Shown here: in pieces, positions 33,496 through 41,949 of the stretch
How positions within the stretch are numbered: position 1 is the stretch's first letter
Layout: every line of letters starts with the position of its first letter
Assembly: GCA_903918195.1 (NCBI GenBank)
Contig: CAIXDS010000022.1
Coordinates: 24,682 to 88,681 of the forward strand
Direction: 5' to 3'
DNA length: 64,000 nucleotides
Origin: an uncultured Acetobacteraceae bacterium
GTDB taxonomy: Bacteria > Pseudomonadota > Alphaproteobacteria > Acetobacterales > Acetobacteraceae
Notes under the pieces: generated by a model
The model's input: the letters and a program-made list of their open reading frames with translations, nothing else
Databases searched by the model: none
What the model was told of the DNA's origin: nothing
Program-made: the position numbers and the translations under genes

Positions 33496-35000
33496 GCACC
33501 GCCGGCACCATCATCCGTACCGCCCCCACCGAGTCGTGCCAGCCCTGGCCGCGCCATAAGCTGCTGGGCGAAGAATGGCGGGCCATGGCGGCATCGCTCG
33601 GCGAGGCGGGGGCGCCGTCGCTGCTGGCGCTGTGGGCCGACACGGCGCGGGTTTATGTGCTGCTGCACGATGCCGATGCGGCCGGCTGGCTGGTCGCCTC
33701 GACCAGCGTGGATGACGGGCGCTATCCGGCGCTGTCACCGCGGCGCCCGTCGGCGACCTGGTTCGAGCGCATGATCCACGATCTATGGGGCCACGAGGCG
33801 TCCGGCGGACGCGACCTGCGGCCCTGGCTGGAGCACGGGCGCTGGCCGGTGACGGTGCCGATGTCGTTGCGGCCGCTGGCACGGGAGTCGCCGGCCGAGC
33901 CGCCGGAGTTCCTGCCGGTGGAGGGGGAAGACTACCACCAGATACCGGTCGGACCGGTGCATGCCGGCATCATCGAGCCCGGGCATTTCCGTTTCTCCGC
34001 CCTGGGCGAGACGGTGGCGCGGCTGGAGATCCGGCTGGGCTGGCTGCACAAGGGCACGCTCGCCCTGATGCGCGGCAAGTCGCCGCGGGTGGCGGCGCGC
34101 TTCGCCGCCCGGCTGTCGGGCGACACCACGGTCGCCCATTCGGTGGCCTTCGCCCGTGCCGCCGAGGCGGCCAGCGGCACCGAAGTGCCGCCGCGGGCGG
34201 CGGCGCTGCGGGCGGTGATGACCGAGCTGGAGCGGGTGGCCAACCACCTGAGCGATTGCGGAGCGATCGCCGGTGACGCCGCGTTCGCCTATCTCCCGGC
34301 GCGGTTCGGCTGGCACCGCGAGGCTCTGCTGCGCGCCGCCGCGGTCGCGTTCGGCCACCGGCTGATGATGGACGTGGTGGTCCCGGGCGGGGTGACCGCC
34401 GACATCGTGCCGGGCGGGACGGAGGCGATCCTGCGCGCGCTGGCGCCGCTGGAGGACGAACTGCCCGAACTCATCCGCGTCTATGACGGGTTTTCCTCCC
34501 TGCTGGACCGGACCGTGGGCACCGGGATCGTGACGCCGGCGCTGGCCGGCGAATTCGCCGCCGGTGGCTTCGTGGGGCGGGCCTCCGGGCGGGCAATCGA
34601 TCTGCGGCGCACGCCAGGCTACCCGCCCTATGACCGGCTGGCCTTCGAGGTGCCGGTGCAGCAGGAGGGCGATGTCGATGCGCGCGTGCGCATTCGCTTT
34701 GCCGAAATCGGCGCGAGCCTGAACCTGCTGCGGACGCTGCTGATCGAGTTGCCGGAGGGCGGGGTGTCGGTGCCGCTGCTGCTGGGCTCGGGCGAGGGCA
34801 TCGGCTGGGCGGAGGGGTTCCGCGGCGATATCTGGCACTGGCTGCGGCTGGACGGCGGGCAGATCGCCGCGGTGTTCATGCGCGACCCGAGCTGGCTGCA
34901 ATGGCCGCTGCTGGAGGCCGCCATCCACGACAACATCGTCGCCGACTTCCCGCTGTGCAACAAATCGTTCAACTGCTCCTATTCCGGGGTGGATTTGTAA
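33492..35000 (+). CDS. hyfG: HyfG/HycE-like large subunit without NiFe ligands (Ehr type)
   Basis: 502 residues: a NuoC-like domain (about 1-150) fused to a NuoD/hydrogenase-large-subunit-like domain. IPVGPVHAGIIEPGHFRF is the start of the second domain. In true group 4 hydrogenases the next conserved site is RxCGxCxxxHS; here it is RLSGDTTVAHS with both Cys lost. At the C-terminus DPCxxC is replaced by DFPLCNKSFNCSYSGVDL. NiFe cannot be bound in the usual way, so hydrogenase activity is unlikely. Proteins like this occur in energy-converting-hydrogenase-related (Ehr) complexes of unknown electron donor and acceptor. ATG overlaps the hyfF stop; the stop overlaps hyfI. Confidence 0.9.
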   Translation: MSTAGTIIRTAPTESCQPWPRHKLLGEEWRAMAASLGEAGAPSLLALWADTARVYVLLHDADAAGWLVASTSVDDGRYPALSPRRPSATWFERMIHDLWGHEASGGRDLRPWLEHGRWPVTVPMSLRPLARESPAEPPEFLPVEGEDYHQIPVGPVHAGIIEPGHFRFSALGETVARLEIRLGWLHKGTLALMRGKSPRVAARFAARLSGDTTVAHSVAFARAAEAASGTEVPPRAAALRAVMTELERVANHLSDCGAIAGDAAFAYLPARFGWHREALLRAAAVAFGHRLMMDVVVPGGVTADIVPGGTEAILRALAPLEDELPELIRVYDGFSSLLDRTVGTGIVTPALAGEFAAGGFVGRASGRAIDLRRTPGYPPYDRLAFEVPVQQEGDVDARVRIRFAEIGASLNLLRTLLIELPEGGVSVPLLLGSGEGIGWAEGFRGDIWHWLRLDGGQIAAVFMRDPSWLQWPLLEAAIHDNIVADFPLCNKSFNCSYSGVDL

Positions 35001-35521
35001 TGGTCTGGCGGCGTGTGCTGGCCACCCTGCGGCACGGCCCGGCAACCCTGCCGGCGGCGCGGCTGGACGACGCGGCAACCCGCCGGATGGCCGACCGGCT
35101 GGAGGCGGCTGCACAGCGCACGCTGGGGCGGAGTCTCGCCATCCGGCAGGTGGACGCCGGCAGTTGCAATGGCTGCGAGCTTGAGCTCCACATGCTGAAC
35201 TCGATCGTCTACGACCTGGAACGGTTCGGCCTGCGCTTTGTCGCCAGCCCGCGCCATGCCGACGTGCTGCTGGTAACCGGCCCGCTGACCCACAACATGC
35301 GCGAGGCGCTGCTGCGCACCTGGATCGCCATGCCCGATCCGAAATGGCTGGTGGCGGTGGGCGATTGCGCCAGTGACGGCGGCGTGTTCAAGGGCAGCTA
35401 CGCCATCGCCGGCGGGGTGGACGCGGCGCTGCCGGTGGACCTGCTGATCCGCGGCTGCCCGCCGGCACCGGCACAGCTGCTGAACGGGCTGCGGACGCTG
35501 CTAGAGGCGAATGCGGACTGA
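35000..35521 (+). CDS. hyfI: HyfI/NuoB-like small iron-sulfur subunit
   Basis: 173 residues. The four Cys of the proximal N2-type [4Fe-4S] cluster are intact: C56 and C59 in AGSCNGCELELHML, C123 in VGDCASDGGVFKGS and C153 in IRGCPPAPAQLL. It would pass electrons to or from the large-subunit site. TAATG overlap with hyfG. It is the last gene of the operon; no HyfA/HyfH-type ferredoxin subunit or hyp maturation gene is present. Fragments of a related gene occur at 37142 and 42671. Confidence 0.93.
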   Translation: MVWRRVLATLRHGPATLPAARLDDAATRRMADRLEAAAQRTLGRSLAIRQVDAGSCNGCELELHMLNSIVYDLERFGLRFVASPRHADVLLVTGPLTHNMREALLRTWIAMPDPKWLVAVGDCASDGGVFKGSYAIAGGVDAALPVDLLIRGCPPAPAQLLNGLRTLLEANAD

Positions 35522-35551
35522 GCGGACTCCCGGCCTGACACGAGATGGAAA

Positions 35552-37126
35552 ATGACCGTTCATCAGATTGCTCATGCCCGCGAACTTGCCAGCACCGGCC
35601 GCCGCGACGAGGCAGTTGCGTATCTTGTTGCCGCAAGCACGGCCAATCAGCAAAGTGCCGCGCTGCAGGTCGAACTCGGCCATCTGCATCTGGCAACCAA
35701 CGCGTTTCGCGAAGCTGACAAATGCTTCCTGCAGGCGCTCAGGATCGAGCCGGAAAACGCGACTGCCTGTCTGGGACGCAGCGCCGCGTTGCTGGGACTG
35801 CAGCGCGCCACTGAGAGCCTGGCCGAGATTGATACCGCTCTGCACCTGGAGCCGGGGCGGGCGGAGTTCCACACCCATCGCGGCCATGTCCTGTGCCGCC
35901 TGGGACGGCTGGAGGATGCGGAGCGGGCCTACCGGCACGCGCTCGACCTGGACCCGACCGATGCGACCGCCTGTTTCGTGCTGTTCCATGTGCTGGAGCA
36001 CCGCCAGCAGGTCGCCGACGCCATTGTGCTGCTCCGCCGCTTCGCCGCCGAGAACCCGACGGAGATCAAACTTCGTCTTCATCTCGCCCGCCTGCTGGAT
36101 AAATCCGGCGATCGCGACGCGACGATCGCCGCCCACCGCGAGGTGCTGGCACGCGACGGCAGCAATGTGGAGGCCCGCGCCGCATTGGCGCGCCTGAACC
36201 CGCCGACATGGGCGGATGGCTGGACCGGCGCACCGCCGGCCGTGCGCAGCGAAAATGCGCTGCCCACGCTCGCCGTGATAACGATGGTCTACAATGAACT
36301 TGACTATCTGCCGATCTGGATTCGCCATTACGCGCGCGCGGTCGGCGCGGAGAACTGCTTCATCCTCGACCACGGTTCCGACGACGGCAGCACGGCGAAC
36401 CTCGGCGCCGTCAACGTCCTGCGCATTCCACGCTCGCCGCTCGACGACGAGCGGCGCACCGCTGCGGTGTCGGACCTCGCCGCCTCATTGCTGCATTGGT
36501 ATGATTTTGTCGCCTATGCCGACTGCGACGAGATTCTCGTCGCCCACCCTGCCCGATCGGCATCGCTGCGGCATTTCTGCGCCCGCCTGACCTCCGGCAC
36601 GACCACGGCGTTCGGTCTGAACGTGCTCCACCGGGTGGGGAAGGAGGACGCGCTTGACCCGGAGATGCGGATATCACCGCAGCGGCGCTGGGCCTTTCCC
36701 GCCTCATCGATGGCAAAACCGCTGCTGACGGGCGAACCCATCCGGTGGGCACCGGGGTTCCATTCCTACAACGGCCCGCCGCGGTTCGAAGGGCTGTTCA
36801 ATTTCCACCTGGCCTATGCGGACCACACCCTCGCGACCCGCCGCCAGGCAAAGCGCCGGGAGACGCCGATCAAAGGCAATCCACCCCCCGCCAGCCATCA
36901 CCACCTGGCCCCGGATTCGACGATTCTCAGGTGGATGACGGAGTGGTCCGACATGCAGGAGCGCCGGGACGCCACCCTGGACGAACACTGCCCGGCCTAT
37001 TTCGACTATGTCGCGAATATTATGCAATCATATGGGCGTTACAAAAACCATATGTATAAAATTGACCTGGGATTGTGGAGCGACATGTTGTGGAACATTC
37101 CGGATTGCTTTTTACATAGTTTCTAG
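35552..37126 (+). CDS. TPR-repeat protein with glycosyltransferase family 2-type domain
   Basis: 524 residues. Residues about 1-215 are six or so TPR units, e.g. FLQALRIEPENATACLGRSA and AYRHALDLDPTDATACFV. From about 240 comes a GT-A glycosyltransferase: LAVITMVYNELDYLPIWIRH, then CFILDHGSDDGST and the metal-binding YADCDEILV. The GT part resembles the Glyco_tranf_2_4/GT92-like group. TPR-glycosyltransferases commonly modify surface polysaccharide or flagellin; a flagellin gene lies 2.5 kb away, which makes flagellin glycosylation plausible but unproven. The last 40 codons are AT-rich. It follows hyfI by 30 bases. Confidence 0.8.
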   Translation: MTVHQIAHARELASTGRRDEAVAYLVAASTANQQSAALQVELGHLHLATNAFREADKCFLQALRIEPENATACLGRSAALLGLQRATESLAEIDTALHLEPGRAEFHTHRGHVLCRLGRLEDAERAYRHALDLDPTDATACFVLFHVLEHRQQVADAIVLLRRFAAENPTEIKLRLHLARLLDKSGDRDATIAAHREVLARDGSNVEARAALARLNPPTWADGWTGAPPAVRSENALPTLAVITMVYNELDYLPIWIRHYARAVGAENCFILDHGSDDGSTANLGAVNVLRIPRSPLDDERRTAAVSDLAASLLHWYDFVAYADCDEILVAHPARSASLRHFCARLTSGTTTAFGLNVLHRVGKEDALDPEMRISPQRRWAFPASSMAKPLLTGEPIRWAPGFHSYNGPPRFEGLFNFHLAYADHTLATRRQAKRRETPIKGNPPPASHHHLAPDSTILRWMTEWSDMQERRDATLDEHCPAYFDYVANIMQSYGRYKNHMYKIDLGLWSDMLWNIPDCFLHSF

Positions 37127-37141
37127 AGTGATTTTGTAAAT

Positions 37142-37258
37142 TAGATCCACAGGCTGCATTCGATCGTTTATTACCTCGAACGGTTTGGCCTGCGCTTCGT
37201 CGCCAGCTCCCGCCATGCCGACGTGCTGCTGGTGACTGGCCCGCTGACCCACACCTGA
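37142..37258 (+). pseudogene. Fragment of a hyfI-like gene (residues about 63-99)
   Basis: Reads IHRLHSIVYYLERFGLRF then VASSRHADVLLVTGPLTHT between two stop codons. It aligns to HyfI residues 63-99 with no gap; I count 16 differences in 114 bases, many silent. It lacks the cluster Cys and any start, so it is a remnant. The divergence suggests an old duplicate or a second, lost hyf locus rather than a recent copy of 35000-35521. Confidence 0.85.
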
Positions 37259-37346
37259 CCGCGAGCCCACGTCAAAGTGCGGGTATCACGCTCGGAAGAG
37301 CCGGTAGCCTTCCCTCCCCCGACTGCCCTGGCCGATCCGACACTGG

Positions 37347-37375
37347 TTAAGACAAGGTCATGCATGGCATAATAC
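37347..37375 (+). promoter_or_regulatory. Predicted promoter of the CoA-transferase/GNAT gene
   Basis: TTAAGA, 17-base spacer, TAATAC, about 55 bases upstream of the GTG start at 37432, which itself has AGGGGAGA as ribosome site. Confidence 0.45.
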
Positions 37376-37431
37376 GATAGTAAGACATTGTTGCGTCTGG
37401 TTGGTGAAAGACAAAAAAAGGGGAGATCGTC

Positions 37432-39318
37432 GTGCAATCTCGGCTCAGGCTGGCGGTCGTACCGGGCGTATCGTCCGTGCTGCCGCGCGACCGATTGGTT
37501 TCGGCCGACACGGCAGCGCGATCCGTTCGGTCGGGCCAGAATGTTTTTGTCGGCACCGGCTGCGCTGAACCGAGCGGGCTGGTGCGCGCCCTGGAAACAT
37601 TACGCCCGGGCCCTGAGGACATCGAACTGCTCAGCGTCTTCCCGGTCGGAGGTTTCGATCCGGCGCCAGGCGCACGCCATCACCGCAACCGCTTTTTCAT
37701 CGCCGGCGGCGAGCGTGGGACGGCCAGCGCGGCGATGATTGATTACGTCCCGATCAGCCTCGATGAGGTTGCCGCCCTGGTCGCCGAGGGCCGCCTGACG
37801 GTGGACGTCGCGATGGTTCAGGTTACTCCCCCCGACGCGCGCGGCTACGCCAGTCTCGGTATCGGCGTCGACCTCGCACCGGCTGTATTGGCCATGGCGA
37901 AGCGGGTCATCGTCGAGGTGAACCCCGCGATGCCGCGCACCCATGGCGACAGCCTGATCCATCTCGGCCGGGTCGACATGCTGGTCGAGACGGACCGGCC
38001 GCTCGGCGAGTTCGTCCATCCGCCGGGCGATGAAACCATGACCCGGATCGCCACCTACGTCGCGGCCATCATCGAGGACGGCTCGACGTTGCAGATCGGC
38101 ATGGGCGCCTTACCGAACCAGGTGCTGTCCCTGCTCGGCACCCGCCGCGACCTCGGCATCCACACCGATCTGCTCACCGACGGCGTGATCGATCTGCTCC
38201 AGGCCGGCGCCGTCACCGGCCGGCGCAAGGGCCTCTTTCCCGAGCGCATCGTCGCCAGCTACTGCCTCGGAACCCGCCGCCTTTACGACCTTGTCAACGA
38301 CAACCCGCTGTTCTGCTTCCTGCCAATCGAGCAGGTCTGCGCGCCCGAGGCGCTCGCGCGCATGGGGTTGCTGGTGTCGATCACCGAAGCGCGCGCGATC
38401 GACCTCGCCGGCCAGGTGTGCGTCGACCACCTGACCGGCACGTTCGCGGGCGGGCCGGCCACCCAGGCCGCGTTTCTGCATGCCGCCGCGCGCTCGCCCG
38501 GTGGCAAGCCCATCATCTGCATGCGGGCGACGGCGGCCGACGGAACGTCACGCATCAAGCCGGCGCTGGAGGAAGGCGACACGGTCGGCATTGCGCGTGC
38601 GGACGTGCACTACGTCGTTACTGAGTTTGGCATTGCCCATCTGTGCGGTCGCTCGGTGAGTGAGCGCGCGCTCGCGCTGATCGGCGTGGCCCATCCCGAT
38701 CACCGCGCGGCGCTGCTGGAGGCAGCCAAGCAGCGAGGCCTGGTCGACTCCCGCCAGACGCTGCCGTCGAGGCGCGCCTACGCCGTTCAGGATGAGCGGC
38801 GCGTTCGATTGAAAAACGGTCGGGAGACCCTGCTCCGCCCGGCGCGCCCGATCGACGCGCCGGCCCTGCGCGCGTTATTTCATCAACTGAGCGCAACCGA
38901 CACCTATTTGCGCTTTGGCCAGCCGATACGCAGCCTGCCGTACGCCACCATGCAGGCCCTGTGCAACGTCAACGAGGAAACCGACATTGCCTTCGTCGCC
39001 ACGGTCGGCCCCCGCGAGCACGAGACGGTGATCGGCAGTGCCTGTTATTTCCTCAACCCGGCAACCAAACTGGCCGAGGCCGCCTTCATGGTGGCACCGG
39101 ACTGGCAGGGCACCGGCCTGGGAAGCGCGTTGCAGCAGCGACTACGCGAGCACGCGATCGGCCAGGGGGTGCTTGGCTTCATTGCTGAAACCCTGCCGCA
39201 AAACGAGCGGATGCTGCGCCTGGCCAAGTCCGCCCCCGGCCGCACCAAAGTCGAGTACGACGACGAGGGAGTGAGGGTCACGACCTGGTTTTCGGAGCAG
39301 CACGCGCAGGGTGGGTAA
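37432..39318 (+). CDS. Acetyl-CoA hydrolase/CoA-transferase fused to a GNAT acetyltransferase domain
   Basis: 628 residues in two parts. Residues about 20-440 form a class I CoA-transferase of the Cat1/4-hydroxybutyrate CoA-transferase type: GQNVFVGTGCAEPSGLVRAL, IEDGSTLQIGMGALPNQVL, and YVVTEFGIAHLCGRSVSERA, in which EFG holds the catalytic Glu. From about 460, LLRPARPIDAPALRALF starts a GNAT domain; APDWQGTGLGSALQQRL is its acetyl-CoA loop. The first part would move CoA between acetate and other acids; the second could acetylate a protein, perhaps an enzyme in the same pathway. The stop lies inside a REP-like palindrome. Confidence 0.88.
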   Translation: MQSRLRLAVVPGVSSVLPRDRLVSADTAARSVRSGQNVFVGTGCAEPSGLVRALETLRPGPEDIELLSVFPVGGFDPAPGARHHRNRFFIAGGERGTASAAMIDYVPISLDEVAALVAEGRLTVDVAMVQVTPPDARGYASLGIGVDLAPAVLAMAKRVIVEVNPAMPRTHGDSLIHLGRVDMLVETDRPLGEFVHPPGDETMTRIATYVAAIIEDGSTLQIGMGALPNQVLSLLGTRRDLGIHTDLLTDGVIDLLQAGAVTGRRKGLFPERIVASYCLGTRRLYDLVNDNPLFCFLPIEQVCAPEALARMGLLVSITEARAIDLAGQVCVDHLTGTFAGGPATQAAFLHAAARSPGGKPIICMRATAADGTSRIKPALEEGDTVGIARADVHYVVTEFGIAHLCGRSVSERALALIGVAHPDHRAALLEAAKQRGLVDSRQTLPSRRAYAVQDERRVRLKNGRETLLRPARPIDAPALRALFHQLSATDTYLRFGQPIRSLPYATMQALCNVNEETDIAFVATVGPREHETVIGSACYFLNPATKLAEAAFMVAPDWQGTGLGSALQQRLREHAIGQGVLGFIAETLPQNERMLRLAKSAPGRTKVEYDDEGVRVTTWFSEQHAQGG

Positions 39319-39443
39319 GCGAAGCGCAACCCACCAACCCAAGCCGCTGCCTGCGGAAGCATTTCGGGATCAGACACGATGCCTCGAACACAAGCGGCGA
39401 TTGCACCTCGTTGCGTCAGTGGGTAGCGCTTCGCTTACCCACC
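39310..39443. repeat. Pair of inverted REP-like palindromes
   Basis: Copy 1 at 39310-39335 reads GGTGGGTAAGCGAAGCGC then AACCCACC; copy 2 at 39419-39443 is the inverted version, GTGGGTAGCGCTTCGC then TTACCCACC. Each is itself partly palindromic, and the pair can form a large stem. The motif resembles widespread bacterial REP sequences around a GCGCTTCGC core. It lies between the convergent CoA-transferase and flagellin genes, which suggests a role in transcript ends. Confidence 0.8.
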
Positions 39444-39627
39444 CAACACACCGGCCACGTGCCGCCGCGCGCAGCTTGCGATATCCGGCTGCCATACGCT
39501 TCATCATCGCAACAAATTTGTGCAACCCGCCGACACGCCATGCACCGAGCGCCACCGGGCGTTGTGAATACGCTCGTTATCGCAACGCTCTGTCCGAGCG
39601 AGCCGCCTCGAACCAACCTGGTGTCAC

Positions 39628-41949
39628 TCAATGGCTGCCGAAAAGTTTCAGCAGCACCGCGGGTTGTTGGTTCGCTATCGAGAGGGATTGCATCGAAAGT
39701 TGCTGCTTTGTTTGGAGCGATGCAAGCCTTGCGCTCGCAGAGGCCATGTCGGCATCGGTCAACGCGCCGACGCTGGCGGTCATTGCACTCGACAGGCTTT
39801 GGTTGAAACTCGATAGGCCCGTGATGCTGTCACTCGCGGTGCCGAGTTTCGTCTGAGCATTGCCCAGTTGAGTGATGGCGTTGTCGATACTGGCAATGGT
39901 CGCCTGAGGGCCGGTCCATGCCGAGGAAGTGAGCGCAGGGACGCCGGTCGGCAGCGTGCTGACCGCGCCGATCGACGTTGCGACATTTGTTCCCGCCTGC
40001 GCGGGGGACTGAATGGGTATCGCCAGCGTTACCTGATTGGTTGCGCCATCAATGGCCACGATCTGCGCATTGAATGCAGTGCCTGACGTTGTGTTCGTGC
40101 TGTAAGGGGGGCTTGTCGATATATACATGCTTGTGTCGGTGAGTTGCTGACCGATGGCCAGGCCCTGAACGCTGGTGAGTCGGAGTGTTGTTGATCCGGT
40201 CTGGAGTGGGACCGGGACCACTCCGTCGGGATTGCTCCACGACGCGTAAGTCCCGTTATTGAAAAGACTAACATCTGGTTGGTTGCCCATTATGCCGGGC
40301 ACCGCATTTACAGCCGACAGGTTGGCAACGGCAGTTTGGTCGTATTCCCATTTATCGTTCGAAGAGGGAGTGGGCGATACTGGCGCGTAATCAGCCGACT
40401 GACTATAAATGTAGTAGGTGGGTGGGGGACCGTAAAGACTGTTGACATTGGCGTTAAATGCAACGGACTGACTGCCGCCGGGAAACGCGTCCTGGGTCGA
40501 GGGGACTTCCTGGGGTTCGAGAACGGTAACGCCCGTAAAAGCCGGAACAGGGCCGAGCGGCAGGTCCTGCGCCGTTGTGCTGGCGCCGACGGTCGGCGTG
40601 GCAAAGGTCACTGTGTTGGTGGCCGCATCGATCGACTTGATGGTGGTCTCGAACGGCGACAGGATGGGTTGGCCGGCAGCAAGCCCGGCAACGCTGCTCA
40701 ACACCACCGAGTTGGCGCCGGCCAGAACCGGTCCGGTGGTCGCCGGCGGCGCGCTGGTCAGGCTGAGCTTCGTTTGAGCGGCGATGTCTGCGGTGGTCGG
40801 TTGCGACAGCGTGACGGTTGTGCCGTTCACGCTCGTAATCGTTGTTCCAGCCGGGATGCCCTGAGCACCGGTGATGGTCTGCCCGACGAGCGGCGTGCTT
40901 CCTGCCTGGAGCGTCAACTGCAGGGTCGGCGCGATCGCCTTTGCGGGAAGCACCGACATCGTGCCCGTGTTCACTGCAGCGAGCGTAATCGCGCCGGAGG
41001 GGCCGCCCCCGGCGCTGGTATCAAGATTGTTGCCAATGATGTTCAAGGTGCCGTCACTGTTCATGGTCACGCCGAAACCGGCGCCCTGCATGGCGGTCTG
41101 TAACGCCGCCATCGCGTCCGCGGTGGTGAACCCGACCGGCAGCGGCACTGGGACCACGTTCTGGTGCTGAATCACGTTGCCGAGCCCGTCCGTGACGTCG
41201 GGAGCGGCGACCGTGGTTGCTGCTGCGCCCGGCTGCACGAACTCGAAGGTCCATTGCTGGCCCGGGTTTTGTCCCGTTGCGCTCGCATCGCCGAACATCG
41301 TGTTCTGCAGCGTGACCGTGGTGTTGACCGGGCCGTTGTTCGAGATGTTGTAGGGAGAGATACTGTTCATGTTAAGCACAAGGCCGCCACTCGTGGCGTT
41401 GAACCCGTACAGACCAAGCCCCGCCGCAGTTGCGTTGATCGCGTTGCCGGGCCCCGTGCCGCCGACCGTGATCTGTTTGCCTTGCGCGTCGGTCATCACC
41501 TTCAGTTGCGTGCTGCTGACGCCGTTGCCGGTTGCGCCGGCAAGGAGGTTTACGCCGTTCATCGTCGCGCTGTTGGCGAAGGTATCAATCTGGGAGAGCA
41601 ATCCGTTGATGCTTTGGTTCATCTGCGCCTGGCTCAGCCCCTGCTGCTGCGCCTGCGTCACCGTGTTTTTCAGCGTGCTCAGCGCTGAGGAAATGCTGGT
41701 GGTCGCAGCCGTTGCGGTTCCGACTACTTGGCCCGAAAACGAAAGCCCATCCTGCACCGCTGAGAGGCCGGCGATCTGGGCGTTCATCGTGTTCGAGATA
41801 GCATAGATGGCCGGATTGTCGGCTGCGCTCGAAACTTTCTTGCCGGTCGCAATCTGTTGCTGCGTGGTGACCAACGCTGTTTGCGTTTGGGCAAGAGACG
41901 CAAGCGCTGCGTATGCGCTGAGGTTGGTGTTGACGGAGAACAAGGACAT
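39628..41949 (-). CDS. Flagellin with a very long central insertion
   Basis: 773 residues; ordinary flagellins have 270-500. The N-terminal D0/D1 region is intact (SLFSVNTNLSAYAALASLAQ, then IATGKKVSSAADNPAIYAIS). The C-terminal D1/D0 region is DADMASASARLASLQTKQQL and ends LLKLFGSH. Between about residues 180 and 680 lies a Thr/Val/Gly-rich beta region with recurring units such as TITSVNGTTVTLSQPTT, TIKSIDAATNTVTFATP and QIVAIDGATNQVTLAIP. This would form a large surface domain on the filament. Exported by the flagellar type III system. AAAGGAGG precedes the ATG. No other flagellar gene is in the window. Confidence 0.92.
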   Translation of the reverse strand: MSLFSVNTNLSAYAALASLAQTQTALVTTQQQIATGKKVSSAADNPAIYAISNTMNAQIAGLSAVQDGLSFSGQVVGTATAATTSISSALSTLKNTVTQAQQQGLSQAQMNQSINGLLSQIDTFANSATMNGVNLLAGATGNGVSSTQLKVMTDAQGKQITVGGTGPGNAINATAAGLGLYGFNATSGGLVLNMNSISPYNISNNGPVNTTVTLQNTMFGDASATGQNPGQQWTFEFVQPGAAATTVAAPDVTDGLGNVIQHQNVVPVPLPVGFTTADAMAALQTAMQGAGFGVTMNSDGTLNIIGNNLDTSAGGGPSGAITLAAVNTGTMSVLPAKAIAPTLQLTLQAGSTPLVGQTITGAQGIPAGTTITSVNGTTVTLSQPTTADIAAQTKLSLTSAPPATTGPVLAGANSVVLSSVAGLAAGQPILSPFETTIKSIDAATNTVTFATPTVGASTTAQDLPLGPVPAFTGVTVLEPQEVPSTQDAFPGGSQSVAFNANVNSLYGPPPTYYIYSQSADYAPVSPTPSSNDKWEYDQTAVANLSAVNAVPGIMGNQPDVSLFNNGTYASWSNPDGVVPVPLQTGSTTLRLTSVQGLAIGQQLTDTSMYISTSPPYSTNTTSGTAFNAQIVAIDGATNQVTLAIPIQSPAQAGTNVATSIGAVSTLPTGVPALTSSAWTGPQATIASIDNAITQLGNAQTKLGTASDSITGLSSFNQSLSSAMTASVGALTDADMASASARLASLQTKQQLSMQSLSIANQQPAVLLKLFGSH

